From Syntrophaceae bacterium (GTDB lineage Bacteria; Desulfobacterota; Syntrophia; Syntrophales; UBA2192): DNA of 64,000 nucleotides. Positions 18,152 to 27,765 of this stretch are shown here, one piece after another; position 1 is the first letter of the stretch; every line of letters begins with the position of its first letter. Both the position numbers and the translations under genes were made by a program. The stretch is from assembly GCA_013177795.1 (NCBI GenBank), contig JABLXY010000002.1, positions 248,001 to 312,000 of the forward strand. Direction: 5' to 3'. The notes under the pieces were generated by a model, which saw only the letters and a list, made by a program, of their open reading frames with translations, made no database searches and had not been told where the DNA came from.

Positions 18152-19482
18152 ACCGTTGGTCCCGCCCCGCCGCCCGTCTTGCCATCCTCGTTGCGGCGGG
18201 CCTGGTGCTCAGCGCCTGCGCGACGCCGCCGAAGTGGCGGCTCACCGGGTCCGGGCCAGAGCCCGACCGGACGGAACCGCGCATCGAGCCTCACGTGTTT
18301 GTCCCCTCCAAGGGCGAGCATCTCATCGGCCGGCTCGCCGTGGTGCGCACCCGGGAGGGCGACACGCTGCCCGACATTGCGAGGCACTTCGGCCTGGGCC
18401 ACGACGCCGTCAAGGCGGCCAACCCGGGAGTGGATGTCTGGCTGCCCAAGGCCGACAGCCGCGTCGTGCTGCCCCTGCTGTTCATCCTGCCCGACGCCCC
18501 CCGTCAGGGGATCGTCGTCAACCTGGCGGCGATGCGGCTGTATCACTACACGGGAAAGAACCGGGAGATCGTCACCTATCCCGTCGGTATCGGTGACGAG
18601 GGCCGCTCCACGCCGGTGGGCGAGATGTTCATCGAGCGCAAGGCCGTCCGGCCGACCTGGTACGTGCCGGCCTCGATCCGCAGGGACCACGCGAAGAGGG
18701 GCGACCCGCTGCCCGCCGAGGTGCCGCCGGGCCCCGACAACCCGCTGGGGGAGTACGCCCTGTACCTGAGCCGGGCGAGCTACGTGATCCACGGCACCAA
18801 CAAGCCCTACAGCATCGGCCTGCGGGCGACCAACGGGTGCCTGCGGCTCTACCCGGAGCACGTGGAGAAGCTCTACAAGGCCGTGCCGGTCAAAACACCC
18901 GTGCACATCGTCAACCAGCCTTACCTGATCGGCCGCTCGGGGGGGATGCTCTACCTGCAGGCGCATGACCCTCACGAGGAGTTGGACGCCGCGGACCTCC
19001 GGAAGCGTCTCCTGGCAAGGCTCAGGGACATCGAGAAGAAGGAGGGGCTGCGCGTGGACTGGAAGCGGGTGGAGGAAACGGTGACGCAGGCCCGGGGAAT
19101 CCCCGTTCCGATCCTCGAGGGATCAGTCGGGATCGAGGGCATGCTCGCCTCGGCCGCGGAAATCCGGCGGCCCGCGCAGCTGACGGGGCAGCCGCGCATC
19201 CCCGCGTTCAAGGCCGGGGCCTGGTACGTCCGCGCCGATGAGACGATCGGGGAGGACAACGCGAAGCGGCTGGCCGCCGTACTGAACCACCAGGGGCCCC
19301 AGATCCCGGCCCTCGTGGTGCGGAAAGGCAACCGCTACCAGGTCCTCGCCGGCCCCTTCCCGAGCAAGAAGGCGGCGGAGGAAGCCGCCCGGCGCATCAA
19401 GAGCGACTTGGAACTCGACGGGGTGCTCGTGGGGCCCGCCCAGTCGCGGGAACTGGCGCAGAAGGAGACGGGCAGCAGGTAA
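18148..19482 (+). CDS. L,D-transpeptidase lipoprotein with LysM and SPOR-like regions
   Basis: This cell-wall enzyme would make 3-3 crosslinks or attach proteins to peptidoglycan. The 444-residue product starts with a lipoprotein signal ending LVLSAC. A LysM-like segment follows (VVRTREGDTLPDIARHFG). The YkuD domain (about 115-275) carries the active site HGTNKPYSIGLRATNGCLRL with catalytic His and Cys. The last ~75 residues (AGAWYVRADETIGEDNAKRL onward, GNRYQVLAGPFPSKKAAEEA) look like a SPOR peptidoglycan-binding domain. The start overlaps the upstream stop. Confidence 0.88.
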   Translation: MNRWSRPAARLAILVAAGLVLSACATPPKWRLTGSGPEPDRTEPRIEPHVFVPSKGEHLIGRLAVVRTREGDTLPDIARHFGLGHDAVKAANPGVDVWLPKADSRVVLPLLFILPDAPRQGIVVNLAAMRLYHYTGKNREIVTYPVGIGDEGRSTPVGEMFIERKAVRPTWYVPASIRRDHAKRGDPLPAEVPPGPDNPLGEYALYLSRASYVIHGTNKPYSIGLRATNGCLRLYPEHVEKLYKAVPVKTPVHIVNQPYLIGRSGGMLYLQAHDPHEELDAADLRKRLLARLRDIEKKEGLRVDWKRVEETVTQARGIPVPILEGSVGIEGMLASAAEIRRPAQLTGQPRIPAFKAGAWYVRADETIGEDNAKRLAAVLNHQGPQIPALVVRKGNRYQVLAGPFPSKKAAEEAARRIKSDLELDGVLVGPAQSRELAQKETGSR

Positions 19483-19521
19483 CAGGCAAAAGGCAAAAGG
19501 CAAAAGGCAAAAGGCAAAAGG
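19483..19521. repeat. Heptamer tandem array (AGGCAAA-type)
   Basis: Directly after the L,D-transpeptidase stop there are about five tandem copies of a heptamer read as AGGCAAA. A longer array of the same unit lies at 56887-56935 before bioY. No full complementary arm is visible here. Confidence 0.7.
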
Positions 19522-19609
19522 TTATCCCTGCGGATGTCTTTCCCGCCGGCTACCTTTGTTTATCGGGGAAGAGTTTCAGGAAGACCTCCTGAACAACACG
19601 GAACAGGAT

Positions 19610-19873
19610 TCAGACGCCCGTGGAGAGAAACCCCGCCGCGGCCCCGCCCAGGATCAGCGTTGCCGCATTGCCGGGTGACATTTCGCCCGGAAAGGCCTCG
19701 AGAACGCAGATGAGGGTCCCGGGGAACAGGGCAAAGCCGATGATGAAGCTCATCAGGATGCCGAAGGCGGCCCATTTCCAGCGCCCCGCGTAGATCCTCT
19801 CCACGAGCAGCGCCGCCGCGAAGAGCGAGGCCGTGAAGAGCAGGATATTGAGGAGAATCCGCAGGGCATCCAC
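19610..19873 (-). CDS. Small hypothetical membrane protein
   Basis: The 87-residue product is mostly hydrophobic, with three likely membrane segments (LLNILLFTASLFAAALLV, then WAAFGILMSFIIGFALF, and a Gly/Ala-rich C-terminal segment ending GGAAAGFLSTGV). I do not recognise the family. The start is uncertain: I use a GTG at 19873 because the sequence upstream in frame is not membrane-like, but the Shine-Dalgarno is poor. It is divergent from the flavin-binding gene at 19946. Confidence 0.45.
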   Translation of the reverse strand: MDALRILLNILLFTASLFAAALLVERIYAGRWKWAAFGILMSFIIGFALFPGTLICVLEAFPGEMSPGNAATLILGGAAAGFLSTGV

Positions 19874-19945
19874 GGAGTCAAAATAAGGCCGACGTCGCCG
19901 GATGTCAAATGAACCGGTGGACGCGGCCCTGTGCAGTGAGGTCAC

Positions 19946-20473
19946 ATGAGAACAGAGCCGCGGCGCAAGGATCGGGCCATGCCATCCGCCCGGGATATGG
20001 AACGGCTGCTGGAACGGATGCCGGTCGGCCGATTGGCCGTCTCGACGGCGGAAGGCCCCTATGCGGTTGCGGTGAACTACCTGTTCTGGGAAGGCAGCAT
20101 CTACTTTCACGGCGCCCTGTCGGGCCGGAAGATGGATGCGCTTCGGGCGGATTCCCGCGTGTGTTTCCTCGTCGATGAGGCGGGGCCCCAGGTCCTGTGG
20201 GAACGCGGCTGCGGGATCAGCCAGATCTACCGCAGCGTCGTCTGCTTCGGGAGAGCCGAACTCGTCGACAGCCCGGAGGAGAAGAAGGAGATCCTGGAGA
20301 GAATGATCCGAAAGTACGTGCCGCCCGGTTACCCGGTTTCCCCCATGAGGGATCAGAACATCGAAAACACGGCCGTCGTGCGGATCGTCATCGAGTCGAT
20401 GAGCGGAAAAGCGAACGAGCTCTCCCCGTCGTTGCACACGGTCTTGCCCGGGCGTCCGGGGGAAGGGGAATGA
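19946..20473 (+). CDS. Pyridoxamine 5'-phosphate oxidase-family FMN-binding protein (NimA-like)
   Basis: The 175-residue product has the split-barrel pattern of NimA-type flavin reductases. It has RRKDRAM near the start, VGRLAVSTAEGPYAVAVNYLFW, a flavin-contacting GALSGRKMDALRADSRVCFLV and the late NTAVVRIVIESMSGK. I kept the ATG at 19946 because the RRKDR segment is usually at the very start of this family. The substrate is unknown. A shorter relative lies at 48149. Confidence 0.82.
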   Translation: MRTEPRRKDRAMPSARDMERLLERMPVGRLAVSTAEGPYAVAVNYLFWEGSIYFHGALSGRKMDALRADSRVCFLVDEAGPQVLWERGCGISQIYRSVVCFGRAELVDSPEEKKEILERMIRKYVPPGYPVSPMRDQNIENTAVVRIVIESMSGKANELSPSLHTVLPGRPGEGE

Positions 20474-20506
20474 GCCCGAACCCGGTCGGCCGGTAAAGGG
20501 CGGACC

Positions 20507-21556
20507 TCAGCTCCCCGCCCGGATGGACAGGATGTCGCCGTCCTGCACGATGTAGCCCTTGCCTTCCAGTCGCCACACACCCGCCTTCTTGCACCCCGCA
20601 AAGCCCCCGAGGCGCATGAAGTCCTCGTAGGAGACCGTCTCGGCCCGGATGAACGTCCGGGCGAGGTCCGTGTGGATCGTCCCGGCCGCCTCCTGGGCGC
20701 TCATCCCCCTGCGGATGGGCCAGGCGCGGCACTCGTCCTCTCCCACGGTCAGGAAGGAGATGAGCCCCAGCGTTTTGTAGGCAAGCCGGATGATCCGGCC
20801 GCGCAGCGACTCGGCGATGCCGTATCCGGCCATGAAGGCACCCTGTTCCGCGGGGGCCATGGCGGCCAGCTCCGCCTCGAGCTGCCCGCAGGCCGCCACC
20901 ACGGGGATGTGACCCGGCAGCTCTCCGCGCAGCTGCGCGGCGATCGACCCCGCCTCGGCGATCTTCTCCTCGGCGCAGTTGACGACGATCATCATGGGCT
21001 TTCGGGAGAGATACAGGAAGCCGCGGATCTTCTTGTCGTCCTCGCAGGACAGCTCCAGGGTCGCCAGGGGCGCTCCCGACTCGAGATGCGCGAGGCAGCG
21101 CTCGAGCAGGGCCTGTTCCTGCTGCAGGGCGGGCTGGGGCTTGAGGGCGTTCTGCTTGCGCAGCCGCTCGAGGCGCCCCTCGGTCTGGACCATGTCGGCG
21201 AGGATGAACTCCTCCTGGATGCGCCGGAAGTCGCCGGCAGGGTCGGCCGCATGCCCGTTGTCGAAGTGCCGGAGCACCAGGAGCACGGCGTCGCTCTGCC
21301 GGATCTGCAGGAGCGATTTGGCGTCGAGCGTCTCGTTTTTTAGCTCCCCCTCGCGGATGGCCACCGTGTCGGTCACGTCGAGGCGCGAGTAGGTCGTCTT
21401 GCGGGGGTTGAAGAGTCTCGCCAGCGCATCGACCCTCTCGTCGGGGACCTCGATGCGGGCCGAGGGGTGGCCGTTGCCGTTGTGCTTGGCGCCTGCGAGG
21501 GCCTTGAAGAGCGTTGTCTTTCCGGATGATGGCGTGCCGATGATGGAGATGAACAT
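20507..21556 (-). CDS. Divergent YchF/Obg-type P-loop nucleotidase with TGS domain
   Basis: The 349-residue product has a clear G1 motif (GTPSSGKTTLF) and the NxxE-type G4 (VVNCAEEKI) that gives YchF its preference for ATP. Its C-terminal TGS/DUF933 region is well conserved (ISFLTVGEDECRAWPIRRGM, then IHTDLARTFIRAETVSYEDF and KGYIVQDGDIL). The usual G3 DxxG after the first strands is replaced by DVTDTVAI, so hydrolysis may be impaired. It is slightly shorter than canonical YchF (about 363). It is probably a paralogue rather than the housekeeping copy. Confidence 0.8.
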   Translation of the reverse strand: MFISIIGTPSSGKTTLFKALAGAKHNGNGHPSARIEVPDERVDALARLFNPRKTTYSRLDVTDTVAIREGELKNETLDAKSLLQIRQSDAVLLVLRHFDNGHAADPAGDFRRIQEEFILADMVQTEGRLERLRKQNALKPQPALQQEQALLERCLAHLESGAPLATLELSCEDDKKIRGFLYLSRKPMMIVVNCAEEKIAEAGSIAAQLRGELPGHIPVVAACGQLEAELAAMAPAEQGAFMAGYGIAESLRGRIIRLAYKTLGLISFLTVGEDECRAWPIRRGMSAQEAAGTIHTDLARTFIRAETVSYEDFMRLGGFAGCKKAGVWRLEGKGYIVQDGDILSIRAGS

Positions 21557-21613
21557 GTGCCGTGATTGACCTTTCAGAGTGGTCCGGTTACGGACCGGGT
21601 GTTCATGACACGA

Positions 21614-21719
21614 AAAAGAGAGGGTAAGAAGGTGAGAGGGTGAGAACGTTGGATACGTCTGCAGCCATTGTCCGTCTCCGATTCTCCAACCTTCTCACCT
21701 TCCGATCCTCTTACCTTCT
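21614..21719. repeat. Heptad-repeat hairpin element
   Basis: The left arm is built of heptamer-like units (AGAGGGTAAGAAGGTGAGAG, continuing GGTGAGAA). A spacer containing GTTGGATA follows, then the complementary arm CCAACCTTCTCACCTTCC and CTCTTACCTTCT. It shares spacer sequence as well as arms with the copy at 39120. It fills the gap between the YchF-like gene and the 3' end of typA, and could act in RNA as a 3'-end structure. Confidence 0.75.
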
Positions 21720-21721
21720 GA

Positions 21722-23569
<1,848 letters not shown>

Positions 23570-23583
23570 CGTGTATCTTCGGG

Positions 23584-23709
23584 CAGGCTGTTGAAACATA
23601 CCCATCTGCTTCGTTCCCCTCGTTTCTCGTCGGTCGACGTACGCTGAAAAGTACGCCTCCCTCCTCGGAACTTCAGGCGCCTTGCATCTGGGCATTTTTG
23701 AACAGCCTG
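23584..23709. mobile_element. 126-bp MITE-like element with CAGGCTGTT terminal inverted repeats
   Basis: The ends are imperfect ~25-bp inverted repeats: CAGGCTGTTGAAACATACCC at the left, and on the other strand CAGGCTGTTCAAAAATGCCC at the right. The body reads through as a meaningless peptide fused in frame to typA. I recall closely similar palindromic repeats in deltaproteobacterial genomes. No transposase is inside, so it is a non-autonomous element. It lies immediately upstream of the typA start and probably supplies its 5' leader. Confidence 0.7.
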
Positions 23710-23790
23710 AAAATGGGCCGTTGGATTACGTTCTGCTGTTTCGATGCCCGGACAGGATTCTGAACGGCGAAGTTTGACGTGTTTTGGGTA

Positions 23791-23884
23791 ACCGCTCTCC
23801 GCGAAGCGGAACGTCCGCAGCGCAAATTGTTTGAGCCCGAAGGGCGAGTTTTTGCGTCTGCAGTGCAGCGAGCGTTAGAGCGGT
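23791..23884. repeat. Palindromic intergenic repeat (ACCGCTCT ends)
   Basis: ACCGCTCT (23791-23798) and AGAGCGGT (23877-23884) are exact inverted ends around a GC-rich core with nested hairpins, for example GCCCGAAGGGC. No gene is present. It resembles repeats I recall from other deltaproteobacteria. Its origin and function are unknown. Confidence 0.5.
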
Positions 23885-23943
23885 CCAAAACCGTCTATTC
23901 GCAGGAAGAATCCTGGCCGAGCGACCATGAATCCGGGGAACGA

Positions 23944-23991
23944 TAAAAAAACGAAAAGAAGGGCACCTCGATGCGCACCGAGGTGCCCTTC
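23944..23991 (-). terminator. Rho-independent terminator of the cold-shock gene
   Basis: On the minus strand a 13-bp stem (GAAGGGCACCTCG with CGAGGTGCCCTTC) is followed by a T-rich run (CTTTTCGTTTTTTT). It starts 20 bases after the gene's stop codon. Confidence 0.9.
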
Positions 23992-24010
23992 TCCACTGTA
24001 TGAGTCCCGT

Positions 24011-24211
24011 TTACAGAATCTGCACGTTCGCCGCGGCGGGGCCCTTCTGCCCTTCCGTGACTTCAAAGCTCACGCGCTGGCCTTCGCGCAGGGTACGGAA
24101 ACCGCGGGTCTGAATGGCGCTGTAGTGGACGAAAATATCGCCACCGTCGTCCATCTGGATGAACCCGAAGCCTTTCTGCTCGTTGAACCACTTCACGGTA
24201 CCTTCCGACAT
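24011..24211 (-). CDS. Cold-shock domain protein (CspA family)
   Basis: This small RNA chaperone binds single-stranded nucleic acid. The 66-residue product is a single cold-shock domain with both RNP motifs (KGFGFIQ and DIFVHYSAI) and a typical start SEGTVKWFN. The ATG at 24211 lies nine bases after AAAGGAGG; the ATG at 24220 abuts that signal. The transcript starts about 170 bases upstream, giving the long leader typical of cold-inducible csp genes. Confidence 0.95.
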   Translation of the reverse strand: MSEGTVKWFNEQKGFGFIQMDDGGDIFVHYSAIQTRGFRTLREGQRVSFEVTEGQKGPAAANVQIL

Positions 24212-24392
24212 CGCTTCCATCCTCCTTTCTCAGATTTTCCCGTAAAAGTCGGATGTCAGCTTTGGCAGAAAGTAAAAAACCACCAGACCCGTGCGAGTGT
24301 GGTGGCAAACAACCTCAAACCTCAAACTGCGTGTCCCCTAACTTTTACTGCACCCTGCCGGTTCGCTATCTGTCGCCGCCAGGTCGGAGCGT

Positions 24393-24421
24393 AGAGTAAA
24401 CCAAGCGGGCCGGGATGTCAA
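24393..24421 (-). promoter_or_regulatory. Sigma-70 promoter of the cold-shock gene
   Basis: On the minus strand TTGACA and TACTCT are separated by 17 bases. The insertion sequence at 24437 ends just 15 bases behind this -35 box, so the core promoter survived the insertion but any upstream element was displaced. Confidence 0.7.
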
Positions 24422-24436
24422 GTGATTTTATCGGGG

Positions 24437-25709
24437 GGTAGCGTATCATATCTTGTGTCAGAGACAGGAAAGGGGTACCCCCAAGATTGCGACATCCCAT
24501 AAGGAGGTACCCCATGAGGACAGTTGGTTTGCCGATCAAGAGTTTGTCACAAGCGCACCGGATAATCAAGGAGATGAACCTGTCGCCGGAGTGGGATGCG
24601 GATTACCGCTCTGCGGCCCGTCAGGCCCTGGTCGGGATCTTGGAAGACCAGTGAACGACCGGCTGGACCGCTATCTCGACGAGGTGGGCCGCTCGCTGGC
24701 GGACCGGCGCAACGGCAGCTACTGCCGTCACCTGCTCACCGAGCTGGGGGATATCGAGCTGCGGGTGCCCCGGAGCCGCAAGACCAGCATGATCGGGGTG
24801 GTCCGGGCCTACGCCCGCCGCATCGGCTGCGTGGAGCGGATGATCCTGGCGTGCTTTGTCCTCGGGATCTCCACCCGCAAGATCGCCCACGCCCTGATGC
24901 CGGTTCTGGGCGAGCCCGTCAGCGCCACGACGGTGAGCCGGGTGGCCCGGAGGCTCGATGCGGCCGTGAGCGCCTTCCACAGACGGCCGCTGCGCCGAGC
25001 CTACCGGTTCCTGCTGTTCGACGGGGTGGTGCTCAAGCGCAGAACCGGAGCCGGGGCCTCCACGCGCGTCGTCCTGGTGGTCCTGGGGGTGACGGCCCAG
25101 GGCCGCAAGGAGATCATCGACTTCCGGATCGCCCACGCCGAGTCACAGAGCGCCTGGGAGGTCTTCCTCACGGATCTGTATCGACGGGGACTCACGGGCG
25201 AGGGGCTCGAGATGATCATCACCGACGGGGGCCGGGGCCTGCTGGCCGCCCTGCCCTTTGTCTATCCGCAGGTGCCCCTGCAGCGCTGCTGGGTGCATAA
25301 AACCCGCAACGTCCTCAACTACGCCCGCAAGAGCGACCAGGCCGCCATGAAGAAGGACCTGCACGCCATCAGCCATGCCGCCTCTCTGCGCGAGGCCCAA
25401 GCCGTCCTGCAGCGCTTCTGCCGCATCTGGCGCCCGCTCTATCCCAAGGCCGTCAAGAGCCTCATGAGCCACGAGGAAGAACTCCTGGCGTTCTTCCGGC
25501 TGCCCCATCCCAAGCTCTGGCCCACGATCCGGACCACCAACCTCATCGAACGCAGATTCCGCGAGGTCCGCAGGAGAACCCGCCCATGGGCGTCTTCTCC
25601 GATCGAACCAGCATGGAGAGAATCCTCTATGCCATCTTTACCCATGAGAACCTGAAAGAAAAAACCATGACCCCTTTCCTCGTCATGACACATAACACTT
25701 GACGTTACC
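24437..25709 (+). mobile_element. IS256-family insertion sequence, complete ends with 8-bp target duplication
   Basis: The 1,273-bp element has imperfect terminal inverted repeats (left GGTAGCGT...TGTGTCA; right, on the other strand, GGTAACGT...TGTGTCA). It is flanked by identical TATCGGGG copies at 24429-24436 and 25710-25717. An 8-bp duplication is characteristic of IS256-type transposition. The element separates the divergent cold-shock and flavodiiron genes. Its transposase is broken (see the pseudogene), so it looks immobile unless complemented. Confidence 0.9.
24514..25702 (+). pseudogene. IS256-family (mutator-type) transposase with two frameshifts
   Basis: The first 46 codons (start MRTVGLPIKSLSQAH, AAGGAGGT upstream) end at TGA 24652-24654. 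The homologous frame continues one register away (NDRLDRYLDEVGRSLADRR). At about 25583 the frame shifts again before PMGVFSDRTSMERILYAIF. DDE-type residues are visible in LLFDGVV, IITDGGRGL and NLIERRFREV, and CWVHKTRNV is present. Restoring one base at each break would give a single ~395-residue transposase. Both changes have the same sign and could be sequencing indels, but together they disable the gene as read. Confidence 0.85.
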
Positions 25710-25817
25710 TATCGGGGAATGAAAAAGTTGCCTGCCGCGCTTTGCCCCTTTCTTTCGCGGCCGGGGATGGGTACAATGACGATGGACGCGAGATATCTTT
25801 CGAATCGGGAGGATGCA

Positions 25818-27008
25818 ATGGTCACGGAACTGATGAAGGACGTCTACTGGGTGGGCATCGTCGACTGGGGCCTGCGGAAGTTTCACGGCCACGAGCTGTC
25901 GACGCACCGGGGCTCCACCTACAATTCCTACCTCATCCGGGACGAGAAGACCGTCCTGGTCGACACGGCCTGGGGCCCCTTCAAGGAGGAGTGGCTCGAG
26001 AACATCAAGGCCGTCGTCGACCCGGCCGAGATCGACATCATCGTCGCCAACCATGCCGAGCCCGATCACTCGGGGGGGCTTCCGCTCATCATGCAGCATG
26101 CCCCCAACGCCGAGCTTGTCGTCTCCAAGCGGGGGGCGGAGAGCATCGAGGGGATCTATCACCGGCCCTGGAAATTCCGCACCGTCAAGACGGGCGACCG
26201 CATCCCCATCGGGAAGAGCGAGCTCGTGTTCATCGAGGCCACCATGCTCCACTGGCCCGACAGCATGTTCACCTACCTGGCGGGCCGCAACCTGCTGATG
26301 CCCAACGACGCCTTCGGCCAACACTACGCGACGGCGTTCCGGTTCAACGACCAGGTCGACCAGGAGGAGCTCTACGAGGAGGCCCTGAAGTACTACGCCA
26401 ACATCCTCACGCCCTTCAGCCCCCTCGTCTCGAAGAAGATCGACGAGGTGGTGGGCCTGGGCCTGCCCGTGGACATGATCGCCCCGAGCCACGGCGTGAT
26501 CTGGCGGAAGGACCCCCTGCAGATCGTCACGAAGTACAAGCAGTGGGCGGCACAGACGCCGGAGAAAACCGCCGTGATCCTCTACGACACCATGTGGGAG
26601 GCGACGCGCAGGATGGCCGAGGCCGTGGGCGACGGTCTGGCCGCCGAGGGCGTCCCCTACAAGATCTTCCACATGGCCGTCACGGACCGCAACGACGTGA
26701 TCACGGAGATCTTCAGGACGAAGGCCGTCATCATCGGTTCCTGCACGGTCAACCAGGGGGTGCTCCCGACGATCGCCCCGATTCTCGAGGACCTCCGGGG
26801 GCTGCGGTTCCAGAACAAGATCGGTGCGGCGTTCGGGTCCTATGGCTGGAGCGGCGAGTCGGTGAAGCTCATCGAGGAGCACCTGCAGCGATGCAAGATC
26901 CCCGTGGCCGCACCCGGCGTCAGGGCCAAGTGGCAGCCGAAGCCGGCTGACCTCGAGGCCTGCGCCAACCTCGGCCGGGAGGTTGCAAGGGCCGTCAAGG
27001 GGGCCTGA
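25818..27008 (+). CDS. A-type flavoprotein (flavodiiron protein, FprA family)
   Basis: Flavodiiron proteins reduce O2 to water or NO to N2O in anaerobes. The 396-residue product has the metallo-beta-lactamase domain with diiron ligands in NHAEPDHSGG, LMPNDAFGQHY and PSHGVIW. A flavodoxin domain (about 250-396) follows, with FMN-loop sequence LYDTMWEATRRMA. The ATG at 25818 follows GGGAGGA and fits the family start; the open frame upstream reads through the promoter region. No rubredoxin is fused or adjacent. It presumably protects against oxygen together with superoxide dismutase (46329). Confidence 0.92.
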   Translation: MVTELMKDVYWVGIVDWGLRKFHGHELSTHRGSTYNSYLIRDEKTVLVDTAWGPFKEEWLENIKAVVDPAEIDIIVANHAEPDHSGGLPLIMQHAPNAELVVSKRGAESIEGIYHRPWKFRTVKTGDRIPIGKSELVFIEATMLHWPDSMFTYLAGRNLLMPNDAFGQHYATAFRFNDQVDQEELYEEALKYYANILTPFSPLVSKKIDEVVGLGLPVDMIAPSHGVIWRKDPLQIVTKYKQWAAQTPEKTAVILYDTMWEATRRMAEAVGDGLAAEGVPYKIFHMAVTDRNDVITEIFRTKAVIIGSCTVNQGVLPTIAPILEDLRGLRFQNKIGAAFGSYGWSGESVKLIEEHLQRCKIPVAAPGVRAKWQPKPADLEACANLGREVARAVKGA

Positions 27009-27108
27009 GACCGGGACGGGTACAGGGCAGCCTCTCCGATATGCGCACCCCGGCCTCGTTTTGCGGCCGCTGCGCATCCGTTTGATCGCCATGCGGAGGT
27101 TGAAGCCG

Positions 27109-27639
27109 ATGGAAGGCCGCATCCTCTGGTTCGACGAGAGCAGCCCTTGTCCCTGGCGGCTGGCCCGGGCCGGCGGTGGGCAAGGCGTGCAAGCCGGCCG
27201 GGCAGCCGATGTCCTGCTTGGCGATTTCGATCGTCCGCGCGCGGAGGTCACAATCGGCGCATTGAGGCGCGGCCTGCCTGCAAACGAAATCCACGAGGTG
27301 AGAAGCGGGTGCGAGGCTCTCGAGTTCCTTCGGCAGCGGGGCCGCTGCCCCGACCCGGCGAGGCGGCACCGGCCGCTGCTCATGCTGCTGGACGAGGAGA
27401 TCTCGGGGATGGCGTGCCACTCCATCCTGGCGAGCATGATGAAACTGCCCCTCCCGGGTGACAGAGCGGTGATCCTCCTGGTGGGCGCAGGGCGGGTCGC
27501 CGCGCACCGCCAATGGCACCCTGCACCCGACGGCTACCTCGAGAAGCCGTTCGCCTTTTCCGGGCTCATGGCATGCATCCGTTCCGTCCGGGGGCGTGCC
27601 TCCCCCGTCTGCGCCCCGGTGCAGGAGAGGCTTGCGTGA
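27109..27639 (+). CDS. Orphan CheY-like receiver-domain protein, partly degenerate
   Basis: The 176-residue product fits the receiver fold of Rcp1-type regulators. It has EVTIGALRRGLPANEIHEVRSG, the phospho-acceptor Asp region RPLLMLLDEEISGM, and the conserved Lys in YLEKPFAF. The usual acidic pair before helix 1 is weak (GDFDR), and the switch Thr/Ser is replaced (LVGAGR). There is no output domain and no adjacent histidine kinase. The start at 27109 is supported by GGAGG 10 bases upstream. Confidence 0.6.
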   Translation: MEGRILWFDESSPCPWRLARAGGGQGVQAGRAADVLLGDFDRPRAEVTIGALRRGLPANEIHEVRSGCEALEFLRQRGRCPDPARRHRPLLMLLDEEISGMACHSILASMMKLPLPGDRAVILLVGAGRVAAHRQWHPAPDGYLEKPFAFSGLMACIRSVRGRASPVCAPVQERLA

Positions 27640-27653
27640 GAATCCCGTCAATC

Positions 27654-27682
27654 TTGACAGTATCCGCGAGGGTCTGTTAATT
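27654..27682 (+). promoter_or_regulatory. Putative promoter of the cupin gene
   Basis: A perfect TTGACA (27654-27659) is followed after 17 bases by TTAATT (27677-27682), 84 bases upstream of the cupin ATG. Confidence 0.5.
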
Positions 27683-27765
27683 TGAATTATCCGGACCCAT
27701 CCGCCTCGAGAACGCCCCTCCCCGTCTGCCGAGGAGGGCCCGCCCCGCCGAAAGGAGCCATCCGC

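Noticed and set aside
19483-19521. Tandem heptamer array considered as CRISPR
   Set aside because: Units are contiguous 7-mers without unique spacers, and no cas genes are present.
23570-23695. N-terminal extension of typA (about 42 codons)
   Set aside because: The extension is translated from an inverted-repeat element. Conserved TypA sequence begins at 23569.
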